A stretch of 64,000 nucleotides of DNA. It comes from Turbatrix aceti. Taxonomy: Eukaryota > Nematoda > Chromadorea > Rhabditida > Panagrolaimidae. Both the position numbers and the translations under genes were made by a program. Shown here in pieces: positions 13,085 to 24,454 of the stretch. Below the pieces are notes generated by a model that was given only the letters and a program-made list of their open reading frames with translations, did not search any database and had not been told where the DNA came from. Within the stretch, counting starts at the first letter, position 1; each line of letters starts with the position of its first letter. The stretch covers positions 2,485,600-2,549,599 of the forward strand of contig OZ017769.1 in assembly GCA_963969345.1 (NCBI GenBank). Reading direction: 5' to 3'.

Positions 13085-16000
13085 ATGCGGACGTGCTTTG
13101 ACATCGTGATCGGTTCGGTCGTCATAGTCCTAGGCCTCGTGGCGTTGTTGTTCAATGCTTCGATGATGTTCGTACTCACAAAGGCTGGATACCTGTCGCC
13201 TAAGCACAATCCCATATTCATCCTCACCGCGGTCGGCATCGTTGGAAATTCTTGCATGCTTCTGCTTTTTACCGGATACCTGGGGCCGTCGATCATAACG
13301 CAGAGCTTTTTATTTGAAGGCGGGCTCGATTCTTTCTACGTCAAACTTATGGGAGCTCTCTTTCACGCATTATGGCTTCAGGATTTGTACATGCAGGTTG
13401 TCAATGCTCTCAACAGGTGAGTGAAATCAAAAAACCGTACAAATTATCTCTCGAAATGAAAATAAAAACGAGTACGTTTCCAAACTCTCGACACGAATAT
13501 TAAAAAACGCGCACGCACTACACATTGTCTCGGCACGAAAAACCGTAAACTTGGCGCCAAGCCATTTTCGCTGCAAGAACTGTGCAAACAATTTAGTTTC
13601 ATTGTGTAACTTGTTTTGTGTTTTGTTTTAAATTTGTTTTGCCCGATGCTCGAGTCTTCCAATTACTGTGACTAATGCCTAATGAGTGCAACTGTTCTCT
13701 TGGGAAAACACTCACTTTTGGCAAAATGTGTACTCATTTTTTGCACTCCTTTACACCTTTTTTCTTGTTATGGATCGACTGGCTACATACCGGCTATTTT
13801 TAAATAAAAATAATATTTTGCCGCGCGCAATCATCTAATTTCAAGCGATTACCTCAGCAGTCTGCTATGTCAGAGACACGGGCTTATGTGTGCTTTGTGC
13901 CACAAAATACATACATAGCCTCCAATGAATGTTTTTTAGCGTCACTGCTACACTCAAACCCGAGTGTGACACTTGACCGGTATAAAAAAGAATGAAATTT
14001 GGTTGATAGCCTTTTTTTAGACACCAAAAAACAGCAATTTGATCAGAGTTGCACAGTTGACCGTAATTTTTTATGTACATTGTTTGTTTGCGCTTCCACC
14101 ACGTGGTGGGATCTTTGGGGGCACTCAATGTTTTCGAACAACATTTAATAAAAAGACCAAGTAAGGCAGGCAAGGTATGGTATGTCACCTGGTGGTCTCT
14201 GGTAATTGCACCGCTAGGACGCTGTTGTGACTAATTGCGCTATCGTTAACAGAGATTTTTGTCTCTCAGAGATGAATCTTTTTGGAATTTAAACTAAAAC
14301 AGGGCCGGGGACGAAGCCAGTGTCATCTTTAGTCTCTTACAGGTGAATGAAAAAGATAAAAGGTCAGTCGGAAGTTTGCATCTCCAAATTAGTCGTTGCA
14401 CAATGCCCAGCCGCTGCGGATTATCGCTATCAAGCTTTGATCGTTTTCAAAATTTTAAAATACCGTAATTACACAGTTGCAAAATGTGAAAAATAAAATT
14501 ACCTTTTATACAAAATTCTACAGTAATCACTGTACTTTTCAAATTCAGCGTAACTATATTTATATAAAAAAATATATTGAAATACGGTTTTTTTTAGGCT
14601 AGCAATTGTAGTTCTTTCATCATACGCTCACTATCACACCCGACAGTTTGCGATCACAAGTTCAGTGGTAATACTGATTGTGGCGATCGTTATATCCTTC
14701 AGTGCTTCATTTCTCCTGCCCTGCTGTCGGTAAGTCGGCCAACCTAGCATTTTTATTATTGCACAACGAAAAAGTTCCTTTTCGACCACTAAGCTTCGGA
14801 AATGAAATTTTTTTGCGATTGTCAGGTAGATACTTTGGAATGTTGTAAAGTCTTTTTTCCACAACAACAAAAGAACCTCGTGATCGTATGTAATTTTTAT
14901 CTTTTTGTAGCACAATTACGGTTTTTAATCTCTTTTCTAAATTGTGCCACAAAGCATAATTTTTTGTTGTGTTCCTGAAAAATGGAACGGTAATGTGAAC
15001 ATGAATCTTTGATACGCAAACGGCGATGAACGAACAGTGTTTTTTTGTTCGCGAACGAACGCAAAGATTTTAGCAATTTTGTTCGAAAGCGAACAGCAAA
15101 CTGACTATTTTTATCATTAGCGCAAAATTTTGTATCTCCTGCGTTTGCTCGTTTTTTTGAGTTTCAGTTTTTTATCGCAATTTGTTGTTCGTTTGATTTG
15201 TTCTAATTTTTTTTCAAAAAAAAACGCATACTAATAAATTTATAAATAAAAAATCTGTTTACGAAAGAACACAAAAAATCTAATGTGTTTGCAAATGAAC
15301 GCAAACGTTTGCTCTTTGACAAAAACATTCTCATGTTTTCATCAGGGAAGTGATAAAGTATGCCACCCTTACTTACGTTTGCATTTTTACTGACGTACTA
15401 CTAGTAAATATAAACGGACTTATTATTCCGACGTCACCGAACGTAAACCCATAGGTTTAGTTGTAATTGCATGCGTACCCGGACGTGAGAAAATGATGTC
15501 AGGAAACGGTACAATGACAGAGATCGGGTTTATGTACAACAAAAAAAAAATTTTTCGAAACTACGTTTTTTTGAAAAACCTAATAAAATGCCGAAAAAAA
15601 TGTAGTTTTCTGCTTTTTTTAAAATGCTCTTTGTGCTCGCTTCTAAATTACTACGATTTCAGGTTTTACTTCTACTACGCGAAATACACGTACACAACCA
15701 TGCAGACGGATTTCAACGTCGTTGAGCACTTTCTCGAGATGCCATCCAACGTTTTCTGTGCTCTCATCCCTCTGGCTGCTTATCTGACGGTAAGTATACT
15801 TAGTCCTAGCGAGACGATGTTCCACAGCGAGAGACGTGGCACGGATGTCACTTCCGGTTCCTCCTGGGAATCAGAAACCTGCTTCCCCTCTGCCTATCCC
15901 TAGAGATCCACGGATGGTGTTTATTTGCAGATTGCGCTCTACGTGCGCCGGACCAACGCGAAAATAGCCACTGCCGTCAAGACCAGCAAACGTCGGCGAC

Positions 16001-17011
16001 AAGAACTCAAATTTGCCATACAGTGCGCTCTCAATACTGGATCCTGCATTTGTGAGTTTCAAAAAAAAACAAGGGACTGACCAAAAACAAAATTAAAAAA
16101 AAATAAACAATTTTTTTGTTTACACTGAAAAATGTTGCCTCAGGTGACCGTATTAAATACAATACAGTAATCCCGGAAATTATTACAACAATTTGTGTAT
16201 AATTGCAAAGAAAATTGGGCATTAAATGAAGAATTATCGTAATCATCAACTTTTGTGTATTTTCTATTTCAGTCGTATGGGTCAGCTACCGTATAGCCAA
16301 CTCACTGATTACGGTAACTTGGATACACCTCATCCAGACAATTATCCTGATTTTTCACTGCACTGCTTCGTCCGTTATTTTGGCGTGGTTTAATCGTGAT
16401 GTAAGTTGTTTTATTTATTCGTTGTCGAAACGACTCGACTCGAAGATTTTCAAAATCAATTTTGCACAACTGATAAAATTGATTTTAAAAATCTTCGAGT
16501 CGAGAAACAATGTTTTTTTTAAACTAGAAAAAAAGATTACAGTAATAAATTGTTTTTGTGATCAGAAAATTTTCAAAGACAAACCAACAAATTCTGAATA
16601 ACATTTTTAACGAAACCAAGTTTTAAAACCTTTTTTCAAAATGCGGGTCATTTTAAATTAAATGAACTCGAATTTTTTGAACAGCTCGACTCGCTCTGTT
16701 CAAAACATTCGAGCGCTCGAATGACAACTCTGTCAAAGGGGGGGGGGGCTATTTAGTACAAGTTGCATTGAACAAAGAACTCCTCGCAAACTGTCAAAAT
16801 GCCTGGAAAACTCGCTAAGCACCTGGAAAAAAAGACACTAAAAGCGCTCGCTTTTCAGGTAAAGCGCGACTACATCCTTGTCATGTCGCGGAAGCCGGTT
16901 GTGAAGTCTTCGACAATGGTCAATGCAGTGAGCGGTGTACACACCTCGGTCGGCATCAGGAGAGACAACACTACCCGGATCTCCACCAACAAGCGACAAG
17001 CATGGGCTTGA
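13085..17011 (+). CDS. Srx-like seven-transmembrane chemoreceptor, copy B
   Basis: Paralogue of copy A and likewise a predicted chemosensory GPCR. Exons: 13085-13416, 14598-14729, 15663-15789, 15931-16051, 16273-16400 and 16859-17011. Phases chain without a stop to 330 residues. TM1-TM3 end at NALNR; TM4 (SSVVILIVAIVISF) is followed by LPCC; TM5 is followed by a basic loop (KTSKRRRQELKFAIQ); TM6 starts FVWVSYR; TM7 (ILIFHCTASSVILAWFN) runs into the tail VKRDYILVMSR. The single exon 3 of copy A is split here into 15663-15789 and 15931-16051, so an intron was gained or lost after duplication. The tail is shorter than in copy A. Intron 5 contains an inverted-repeat element (16421-16732). Start context was not resolved beyond the first Met of the open frame. 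Confidence 0.82.
14990..15330. repeat. GAACGAAC-type repeat patch in an srx-like intron
   Basis: Clustered direct and inverted copies of GTTCGCGAACGAACGCAAA-like units, also found as a degenerate array at 18740-19650. Probably remains of a MITE family; no duplication seen. Confidence 0.4.
16421..16732. mobile_element. Degenerate inverted-repeat element in srx-like intron 5
   Basis: The ends are inversely related: GTTGTCGAAACGACTCGA on the left, and TCGAATGACAAC on the right. An internal long hairpin pairs GACTCGAAGATTTT with AAAATCTTCGAGTC-like sequence about 30 bp away. The right end read inward begins CAGAGTTGTC, as in hAT-type MITEs; the left end has lost its terminal bases. No coding content. 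Confidence 0.5.
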
Positions 17012-17413
17012 GTAACCAAATATGTATACAATGCTTTTTCTTTGTAAAGTGGACAGATGTGAGCGCCAAAAAGTTTTTTGAACGATAAATGTGCACAGGA
17101 ATGATTTTGTAGGCTTTTGCATTGCTAAACTACAGATCGAAGCCCTTTAAAAAGGGGGCCTGGGAAAAGTTGCAGCAATTTGAATACTCAAAAAAGGTAA
17201 CATTGAAACAAAACGCAAAAAAGTTGAATAACGCGATCCGATTCAAAACAAAAAAAAAATTTCGTTCGCAAATCAAAAAGTACGCCCAAGTGGTCTCGAG
17301 TGGAAATCATTTTTTAAATACTGAAGCCAAAACAATCGGCTCGGTCTCAAGTGGAAAAAACCTAATTCGTTTCAACTTCTTCAGTTTTGAAAAAAACACA
17401 TGTTGATGTGCAT

Positions 17414-17516
17414 CAGAGGTGGCATCCGACTGATATCCGAGGTTTCGGATCGGATCATCCGAATCTTCGGATTTCAGATCGGATCATCCGACCGAAATTT
17501 CGGATGACCACCTCTG
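17414..17516. mobile_element. hAT-like MITE, 103 bp
   Basis: Almost entirely palindromic. It begins CAGAGGTGGCATCCGA and ends TCGGATGACCACCTCTG. It is flanked by ATGTGCAT (17406-17413) and ATGTGCAC (17517-17524), a 7/8 match to an 8-bp target duplication. CAG ends with an 8-bp duplication are the hAT signature. No coding capacity. Confidence 0.75.
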
Positions 17517-17762
17517 ATGTGCACGCACTTTCAACCTTTTTTCCGTGCGCCCTAAAATCCCAAATTTCCCGCCACTTTTCCACATTCAAAAACTCAATAA
17601 ATAAATATTTATAAAATTCTGAGCATGCAAAACAGACCAGGAATACAGAGTAGCAATCCTACATTAAATAATAGGTTACTAAATACCGGCGGGTTATGTG
17701 CGCACATAAGAGGCACAAGGCGAACAATATAATGGGAGGGGGGTTCACAGAAAATACAAAAC

Positions 17763-18431
17763 TCACGGAATACCCATATAACGAATTCTTGCGGCATCAG
17801 ATCGTCGCGTCGGAGTCAAGTTCGATTTGGACGAGGTGCGATTTTTCCCGGCGGCCCGGATCATCCAGGGGACTTCTCGGCCTTCTTCGGCGTACTTCTT
17901 CGTGATGATTCGTCGACGATTGGTGAACCAGCCCCTGACCTGGGAATGATCAAAGCCGGTGGTGGTCATGAGTTGCTGGACGTCGGCTTCCAGGGGGTAG
18001 GGATCGTCGAGGTGGGCTTCGAACCAATCGATGAGGGGCTTGGCGGTGTCGTTGTTGACCACGGCCCTGGTCACCGGGGTCCTCGGGGTGAGAGTCGGGG
18101 CCGGAGCCGAGATCGGGGCCGGAGTCGGCGGTGGAGGAGGGCTGGAGATTGACGAGACTGTGGTGTCGTTGCTGGAAGTCTCCGTCGATGGGGTTGACAG
18201 GGTGGATGTCGACGATGACGACGGAGAGACCATTGGCATGATCGGTGACATCGTTGGCCAAGGCGCGGTCGCCGGGAAGAAGGGGAAAGTGCCCATCGGC
18301 GAGAACATGGATGCCTGGAGCAACTGGAGTCGCTGGAGGTACGCGTAGTACGCGAGAGCCGCGTTCACCGGAGTGGCGGGAGTGGGGGTCATCGTGGAAG
18401 GACAGGACGAGGTGGTCTGGAGATCGCTCAT
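17763..18431 (-). CDS. TALE-class homeodomain protein, copy A
   Basis: Predicted nuclear DNA-binding protein of 222 residues from one exon. ATG 18431 follows a TTTTCAG acceptor by 8 bp, so trans-splicing or a 5' UTR intron is likely. The C-terminal part of a TALE (KN-type) homeodomain spans about residues 129-176: PLIDWFEAHLDDPYP has the PYP three-residue loop, and VRGWFTNRRR carries the invariant W48, F49, N51 and R53. Residue 50 is Thr, not the Ile or Gly usual in TALE proteins. The N-terminal half is Ser/Thr/Pro-rich with a conserved block AYYAYLQRLQLLQASMF. It is near-identical over 462 bp to copy B, but both ends differ, and its basic tail ends without the spliced extension of copy B. 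It cannot be assigned to a known TALE subfamily (Meis, PBC, Irx, TGIF). Confidence 0.85.
   Translation of the reverse strand: MSDLQTTSSCPSTMTPTPATPVNAALAYYAYLQRLQLLQASMFSPMGTFPFFPATAPWPTMSPIMPMVSPSSSSTSTLSTPSTETSSNDTTVSSISSPPPPPTPAPISAPAPTLTPRTPVTRAVVNNDTAKPLIDWFEAHLDDPYPLEADVQQLMTTTGFDHSQVRGWFTNRRRIITKKYAEEGREVPWMIRAAGKNRTSSKSNLTPTRRSDAARIRYMGIP
17909..18370. repeat. Left arm of 462-bp inverted duplication
   Basis: Reverse complement of 20087-20548. I found about three differences by eye over 462 bp. The identity begins and ends abruptly inside the two homeobox reading frames. Confidence 0.9.
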
Positions 18432-18739
18432 GATGTAGACTGAAAATGTTTTGAACTTAAATTTTTTTGTTGGTCAGCGACAGAAGACCGAGCGACCTAA
18501 ATCCAGAAAAGCAAAGAGCACGAATGACAAGTAAACTGCAACTAGCTAGCATGCTACATTAACCCAACTTTCTTTCTGGAAAAGGAGCATTGCCAAGTCC
18601 GGAGAGGCGTGGAAGGACGGCCCCCACTCAATCACCTGCCACCTATCCAGAACGACCCCTCAGAGGTCAGGTGGCATGTGCCGCGCGCACCGAAAAGCAT
18701 CAAGCTGCGGCGCCGCTACCTGAGATGGGAAATGAACTG

Positions 18740-19650
18740 TTCTTTTTTGTTCATGAGCAAACATAAACACTTTGAAAAAAATAATTATGTTTCATAAATC
18801 GGACAAACGGGGAAATTTTTTCATGTTTGCGAACAAGCACGAACAAACATTGAACTCTTTGATACTTTTTTTGTTCAGCTTCAAAATTTTTTCTTTCATT
18901 TTATCAGTTTGAAAAATTTTTTAATGTTCACAAACGAATATGAACATTTTGAAAATTTTGTTGAACAAATCAGCAAAACGCAAACATTTTTTTCATGTTC
19001 AAGAACAAACGCGAACAAACATAAAACTTGTTGACAATGGTGTCAACGTGCTGAATTTTTTTTTCGTGTTTTTCCAAAGGGTGAAATTGAACAAAAATTT
19101 TTCCGATTTGTTGAAAAATATGAGTTCAAAACTGAAAAATTCGTTGTTATTCATAAAATGAGCAAGTTTTTGGAGTTAAAAAACTGAAAAACACGTTGTT
19201 ATTATTCATAAAATGAGTACTCAAAATGAGCAAGCTTTTGGTGAATTTTTGAATGTTTGAATAAATTTTGTCCTCAAATTTTCTTTTTTTTTAAAACCGG
19301 GCCGAGCCGCGGGCTTTCCGGGCTGGCCCGGCCCGATTGACAACCTTGCTTGTTGATACTCTTTTTTGTTCGTCATCAAATATACCTTTGTTCGTTTAAT
19401 CATTTGAAAAATTTTTTAAGACGTTCATGAACGAATATGAACATTTTTAAAATTTTATTCAACAAATGAAACAAACGTGAAAATTTTTTCCATGCTCGAA
19501 CAAACATCAAACTCTTTGCCATTTATTTTTGCCATATTTTTTTTATTCATGCAGATATGTAATTCTTTTGTTCGTTTAATCTGTTCGAACAATTTTAAAA
19601 ATGTTTGTGAACGAATATGAAAAATAGAGTATGAATTTCTTCGCGAACAA
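18740..19650. repeat. Spacer between homeobox genes with GAACAAAC repeats
   Basis: The spacer contains many degenerate units of GAACAAACAT and GAACGAATATGAACATTTT type in both orientations. It also has a GC-rich inverted piece (GGGCCGAGCCG...GGCCCGGCCCG) near 19300-19340. No gene seen. The units resemble the patch at 14990-15330. Confidence 0.5.
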
Positions 19651-20031
19651 ACATGGACGAACATTTTTTCTCTTTTTCCTTTTTTTGAGCTCATGCACGG
19701 TATGCATGCGCGCACCAATATTATGGACGCCTATTGCACGCGACTGGGAACCCACCGGGTGCGAGTCTCACTTACGATCGTTTACAGACCTGGAAACCTG
19801 GAAAAGGGAAGGAAACAAGGCAACATGCCAGCCCTGCCTCCTCCAAAAAAGCTAAACACGGTAAACTCCTGTCAGATGGTCAGTTCAACATTGCTGTTCG
19901 ACTTCTGACTGGTTGTGTCTACTTTCGCTTACTTCGCTTTACCTGATCTTACCTGCATTTGCATTGGCTTCTTTGAATTTCAGTTATTCAACCAGGTAAT
20001 TTTTTTGCCTTTTTTTAACCGATTTTTAGTT

Positions 20032-20745
20032 ATGGACCCGTCCTCGCTCTCGACTCCGACTCCGACTTCGATCCCGACCACCACCCCGGTGAACGCGGCT
20101 CTCGCGTACTACGCGTACCTCCAGCGACTCCAGCTGCTCCAGGCATCCATGTTCTCGCCGATGGGCACTTTCCCCTTCTTCCCGGCGACCGCGCCTTGGC
20201 CAACGATGTCACCGATCATGCCAATGGTCTCTCCGTCGTCATCGTCGACATCCACCCTGTCAACCCCATCGACGGAGACTTCCAGCAACGACACCACAGT
20301 CTCGTCAATCTCCAGCCCTCCTCCACCGCCGACTCCGGCCCCGATCTCGGCTCCGGCCCCGACTCTCACCCCGAAGACCCCGGTGACCAGGGCCGTGGTC
20401 AACAACGACACCGCCAAGCCCCTCATCGATTGGTTCGAAGCCCACCTCGACGATCCCTACCCCCTGGAAGCCGACGTCCAGCAACTCATGACCACCACCG
20501 GCTTTGATCATTCCCAGGTCAGGGGCTGGTTCACCAACCGTCGACGAACGTATGCCAAGAAGATGCAGGATGAAGGAAAGCGTCTGCCGTGGATCACGCG
20601 GATGAATGGCAAGGAACGAGACTACAAACGGTAAGATATGAATTTCGGGGAAAAATGCACATAAAAGTTGTTTTTCAGGAAAGCTCATCCGTACAAGGCA
20701 GATGATGCCAACACGCCTGCTCGCTGCTTGAGGCCCCGCAAGTGA
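20032..20745 (+). CDS. TALE-class homeodomain protein, copy B
   Basis: Predicted nuclear homeodomain protein of 221 residues, exons 20032-20630 and 20679-20745 (48-bp intron). The partial TALE homeodomain is at about 128-175, with PYP at 142-144, W166, F167 and N169. An ALAYYAYLQRLQLLQ block is at 24-38, and a Ser/Pro/Thr linker lies between. The core (residues about 19-172) is nearly identical to copy A on the opposite strand. Outside it the N-terminus and the tail (Lys/Arg-rich, ending RCLRPRK) are unrelated, so either copy could be diverged at the ends and homogenised in the middle. The frame is open upstream of 20032, but the ATG after a T-rich tract is the natural start. Confidence 0.85.
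20087..20548. repeat. Right arm of 462-bp inverted duplication
   Basis: Partner of 17909-18370, separated by a 1716-bp spacer that is not duplicated. Confidence 0.9.
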
Positions 20746-20852
20746 TCGAAACATGAAAAATGAAAAACAAATCCGGGATCCATCGTTCATTTACTTTTTG
20801 CAATTCACTATGTTTTTTTGTAGTTGTTCTGGTTAATTTAAGTTATATTGTA

Positions 20853-20858
20853 AATAAA
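20853..20858 (+). terminator. AATAAA polyadenylation signal of homeobox copy B
   Basis: Canonical AATAAA 108 bp after the stop codon at 20745. Confidence 0.6.
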
Positions 20859-21250
20859 TAGACATCATTTTTGATATTTGTTCGGCAAATAAATCCAAAT
20901 GCGCGCATATCTCATTGTTTCGAACGGAAAAAAATTTTTCACGAAGCCAAAAAAAGTGACAAAATTTTCTGGCTTGTTTTGAAAAAAAAAATTTTTTTTT
21001 AAATAATTAGTTTTTTAATTTCCAAAATAATGCCGCGCCCAAATTTTGTAAATAGAAAAATGATAAATTCAAATGCTAATTTTTTTTCAAAACTAAAATC
21101 TAAAAAAATGTATTTTAAAATCAAACTTGTTTGCCTTTTCAAATCCAAATCACTTGAAACTTCCATTTTTTCAAATCAATCCACAATTATCAACTCAACA
21201 AAAGGGTACAAAAAAATCCAACAATCCAAAAAAACCTGTCTAATCACTTC

Positions 21251-24240
21251 TCAAATTCGTTCCTTCTTCGTCGGGGTCGATTCATTCGACGCCGACTCCG
21301 CGCGACGAGCCGGAGCGCTGTCCATGACAAAGTCCTGAAGAAAGTCGTCGAGGGCGCTGGACGTGGCGTCGAGGGCGTACATCGCCTTGGGCGGTACGTA
21401 GGACGACCTGTCGGTAGCATTTTTCTGCGATTCCCCGGTAAAGCGTCTCTTGCCGGAAGTTGGGGTTTCCGTGCGTCTGCGCTTAGAATTTCCCTGCATC
21501 GAGATTTGGGTCTGTGGAGTCACGGGAAATTCTCCGACAAACTGAATGTCATCGTCGGAGGATTCTTCTTCCTGGTAGGTCGGAGGAGGGGCGTGCACGG
21601 GCGAGAGCTCGATGCTGGGACTGTTTGAGACGTCCACGTCGACGATTTCGTTCGGATCAGAGTTCATGATTTGGGCGATTTGTTTGAGAACGTCCTCGGA
21701 TTCCGACTCAAGTTCTGCAGCGTTTTTGACGACTTCTTCGGGCTCCTCAACATTTCTGGTGTTTTCGGGAACACTCTGACAGATATCAGCAAGTTCTCCA
21801 TCTTCGAGGCCGTTTGTGTCGATCTCCATTTCGTCGTCCGACGACAAATCGATGAGTTCGTGAATTTGAGGGATTTCTGCGTTTTCTCGGTTCTCGGATG
21901 CTTTTATCGTCGGAAAAGGCGAGGCCGACTGGTTGTCTTCGATCATGTTATGATCCGACGGTGTAGGAAAATGGTTTTCTTTGATTATGTTCTGGATCGT
22001 GTTTTCATCCTCGCTCGAAGCCGCAGGAGACGGCTGCCGAACCGGGCTCTGGTTCTTGATCGACGGAGTTGGCGTTAGCATCGGCGAAGCCGATTTGACC
22101 CGGTCATTCGATGCCGCCGGAAAAGCGCGAGAGGCGTTTTCGCGCTGCAGTTCACAGAAGGCTTGGGTGACGGCGAGCAGAGGGGCAAGGTAGGGATCGC
22201 GTTTGGCAAGGTAGTTTGGCAGCAGGCCTCGGGCGACCTAAAAAATCAAATTTTTAGATGACCGTAACCAATGTATAAAATAGGGCACAAAATGGTGCAA
22301 AACAATTTTTGAGCTTAGAAAACATCAAAAACGGCATTTTTTGGCAACATTTTTTTCCGAAATTTTTTTGAAGGGGGTCAAAAGGTATCATTATGGCCGT
22401 GTGAAATTAGCAAAAAATAACAAAAACACACGACTTATACAAATTTACGTCAAAAATGAAAAAAAAAGTGTAAAACCATCTTTTTTGACCATTTTGAACC
22501 GAAAAACCCCAAAAATTACCCCAGTTCTATTTTCGTGGTAGGACTCGGCCTTTTTTGACAAAACAGGACCCCAAAATCGTAAAAAACCAACCTGAACAGG
22601 ACTCGGAATGTTATCATGCTTGACAGCCAGAAAAGCGTTCAACAAACGAATGTCATCCGCGTTAGCGCTTCTCTCGGTGACCAGAATCCGGCAAAAGTTC
22701 TCGAGACACATTTTGTAGTCGTCCGGAGCGATGGAATACGGATCGTTCTCCAGGATGACAGCAAAGAGCTTGATGAACATCTTCTGTGTAATCGCGGAAT
22801 CCCCATCACTGACGTACGACTTTCCAGAATCCTCGATGATTGTCTTGAGTCGATTTGGAGGATCCATGGGCACCTGGACGAGGACCTTCTGCTTGACCCG
22901 GGATTTCAGAACATTCGCGAAACGGAGAGGAAGGTCTTTGTAGACGGTGACGATTCGGGAGAGATTTCCGGTATACTGGCTGAGATCCGTGAGAAAAGGC
23001 AGCACGATGGCGTCTGGAATGTCGAAGACTTTGATCGTCCGGAGAAAATCCATGGTGCAGAAGGCGAATTCTTCTCCCGACTGCCGTGCAATCCGAATTG
23101 CGATGTCCAAAGCCGCAAGCGTGATTGCCGTGTTACGGAGCGTGAACGAGGATTTCAAAGCGTCGATCACGGTCTTCGGATCAATGGTCATGCCCTTCGG
23201 ACTGTACCGGATAACCGCGCCGAGGAGTCTGAGCAGGAATACGACCAGTTGAGGCTTCTCATCCCTGCCACGCTTATTCCAGAGCGGAAGATCGATCAGG
23301 ACCGGCTGCTGCGGTTGGTGCGGCACCTGTTGATACGGCGGATTCTTCGTGATCACGGTTTTGATAGTATAACAAATCCGGAGGTAATCCAGGGGATAAA
23401 GCCTCGCATAAAGGCCGAAAGCCGGGTAGAACCGTTCTGGAGGGGCGTTGTCGACGAAAAACTCCTCATAAACCTGGATGAGTCCACGCTGGACAATCGA
23501 CCAGCACGTGTCCTGGTTGTATTTGACGAGGGCTGGTTTTTGATCAATGAGTGCGAGAGTCAGGAAAATGGCAGCGGAAGGATTGCCAGAATCGCGAGAG
23601 ACTTCGACGAGCGCGGATTGCAGGCGACGGTCGAGGACCTTGAATTGTAGGGTGTTGAGGCTGAAAAAAACAAGGAATAAGCTAAAAAAAACGCGCAAAA
23701 AAACAAAAAACTGAAATTTGAGAGAAATTTTAGGCCAAAGTGAAAACGATATCCAAAAAGTAAGGAAACAACGAAGAAATGACCGTAACACAGTAAGAAA
23801 AAAGTAACAATCAAAAAATTATAATCGTAACTTTTTTCGTGTCGTGATCGTTATCATTTTACTGTGCTTTCCTCATTTTTTTTGTTACTTTTGCAATTTA
23901 CAATCGTTATCTTTTTATGGTATTTTCTTACATCTTTGTAAAAGGATAACGTTTTCGTTGTTTTTCATCAAATTTTGGCCTAAAAAGTACTTCAAACTTT
24001 TTTTGGGGGTTTGTACATCATAAAAATCGTAATGCAACGTACACATTTCAAAAAAATTATATTTTTTTTAATATTTAGGTCAATATATCAGTCAAAAAAA
24101 GATACTCACCGCTGAACAAACTTCGCGAGACATCCATAGCCAAAAGAGCTTCGATCTTGGCGAATCTGGTCGAAAAACTCGACATACCTAGCCGAGAAGA
24201 CGTCTTCTGGAGCACGGAGAGCCCCGAGAACTCCAATCAT
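21251..24240 (-). CDS. Unrecognised helical, nuclear-type protein
   Basis: Real multi-exon gene, family not recognised. Exons are 24240-24110, 23660-22592 and 22237-21251; phases chain to 728 residues. ATG 24240 lies one base after a TTTTTAG acceptor, as for a trans-spliced gene. Residues 1 to about 440 are predicted all-helical, in HEAT/ARM-like short amphipathic segments (such as VVFLLRLLGAVIRY and NTAITLAALDIAIRIA). Residues about 455-700 are low-complexity and acidic, with SSDDEMEID and EEESSDDDIQF. A basic patch (GNSKRRRTETPTSGKRRF) could be a nuclear localisation signal, followed by DDFLQDFVMD near the end. This architecture suits a nuclear scaffold of transcription or RNA processing, but no function is assigned. 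It follows NDUFB7 on the same strand by 214 bp. Confidence 0.85.
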
Positions 24241-24454
24241 TCTAAAAATCACCAAAGAATTGTAAAAATCGCCAAAAACGCTGTAAAAGCCTCCAAAAAT
24301 AATTAATCAGTATAAAAACCGATTTTTTTTCACATATTTCGTAGCGTCACCTCAAAAATTTATTCTACAAATCCAAAAAAGCCATTCAGTAGGCACAAAA
24401 GTGTGCCAAAGTAAGAAAGGACGACGAAGAATTGATCCTATTGCCTGGTGAAGC
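24241..24454 (-). promoter_or_regulatory. Operon-like intercistronic region
   Basis: 214 bp between the NDUFB7 stop and the downstream gene start. It ends in a TTTTTAG acceptor one base before the ATG. This spacing and the acceptor fit a polycistronic pre-mRNA resolved by trans-splicing, though an independent promoter is not excluded. Confidence 0.45.

Noticed and set aside
20305..20790. 161-codon minus-strand ORF over homeobox copy B
   Set aside because: Antisense shadow; the plus strand has the homeodomain, splice sites and polyadenylation signal.
22616..23650. 344-codon plus-strand ORF
   Set aside because: Exact antisense shadow of exon 2 of the helical gene, whose splice phases and hydrophobic pattern support the minus strand.
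21251..24240. Assignment as symplekin or NELF-B
   Set aside because: Architecture (helical half plus acidic tail) suggested these, but remembered conserved segments of either protein do not match, so no name was given.
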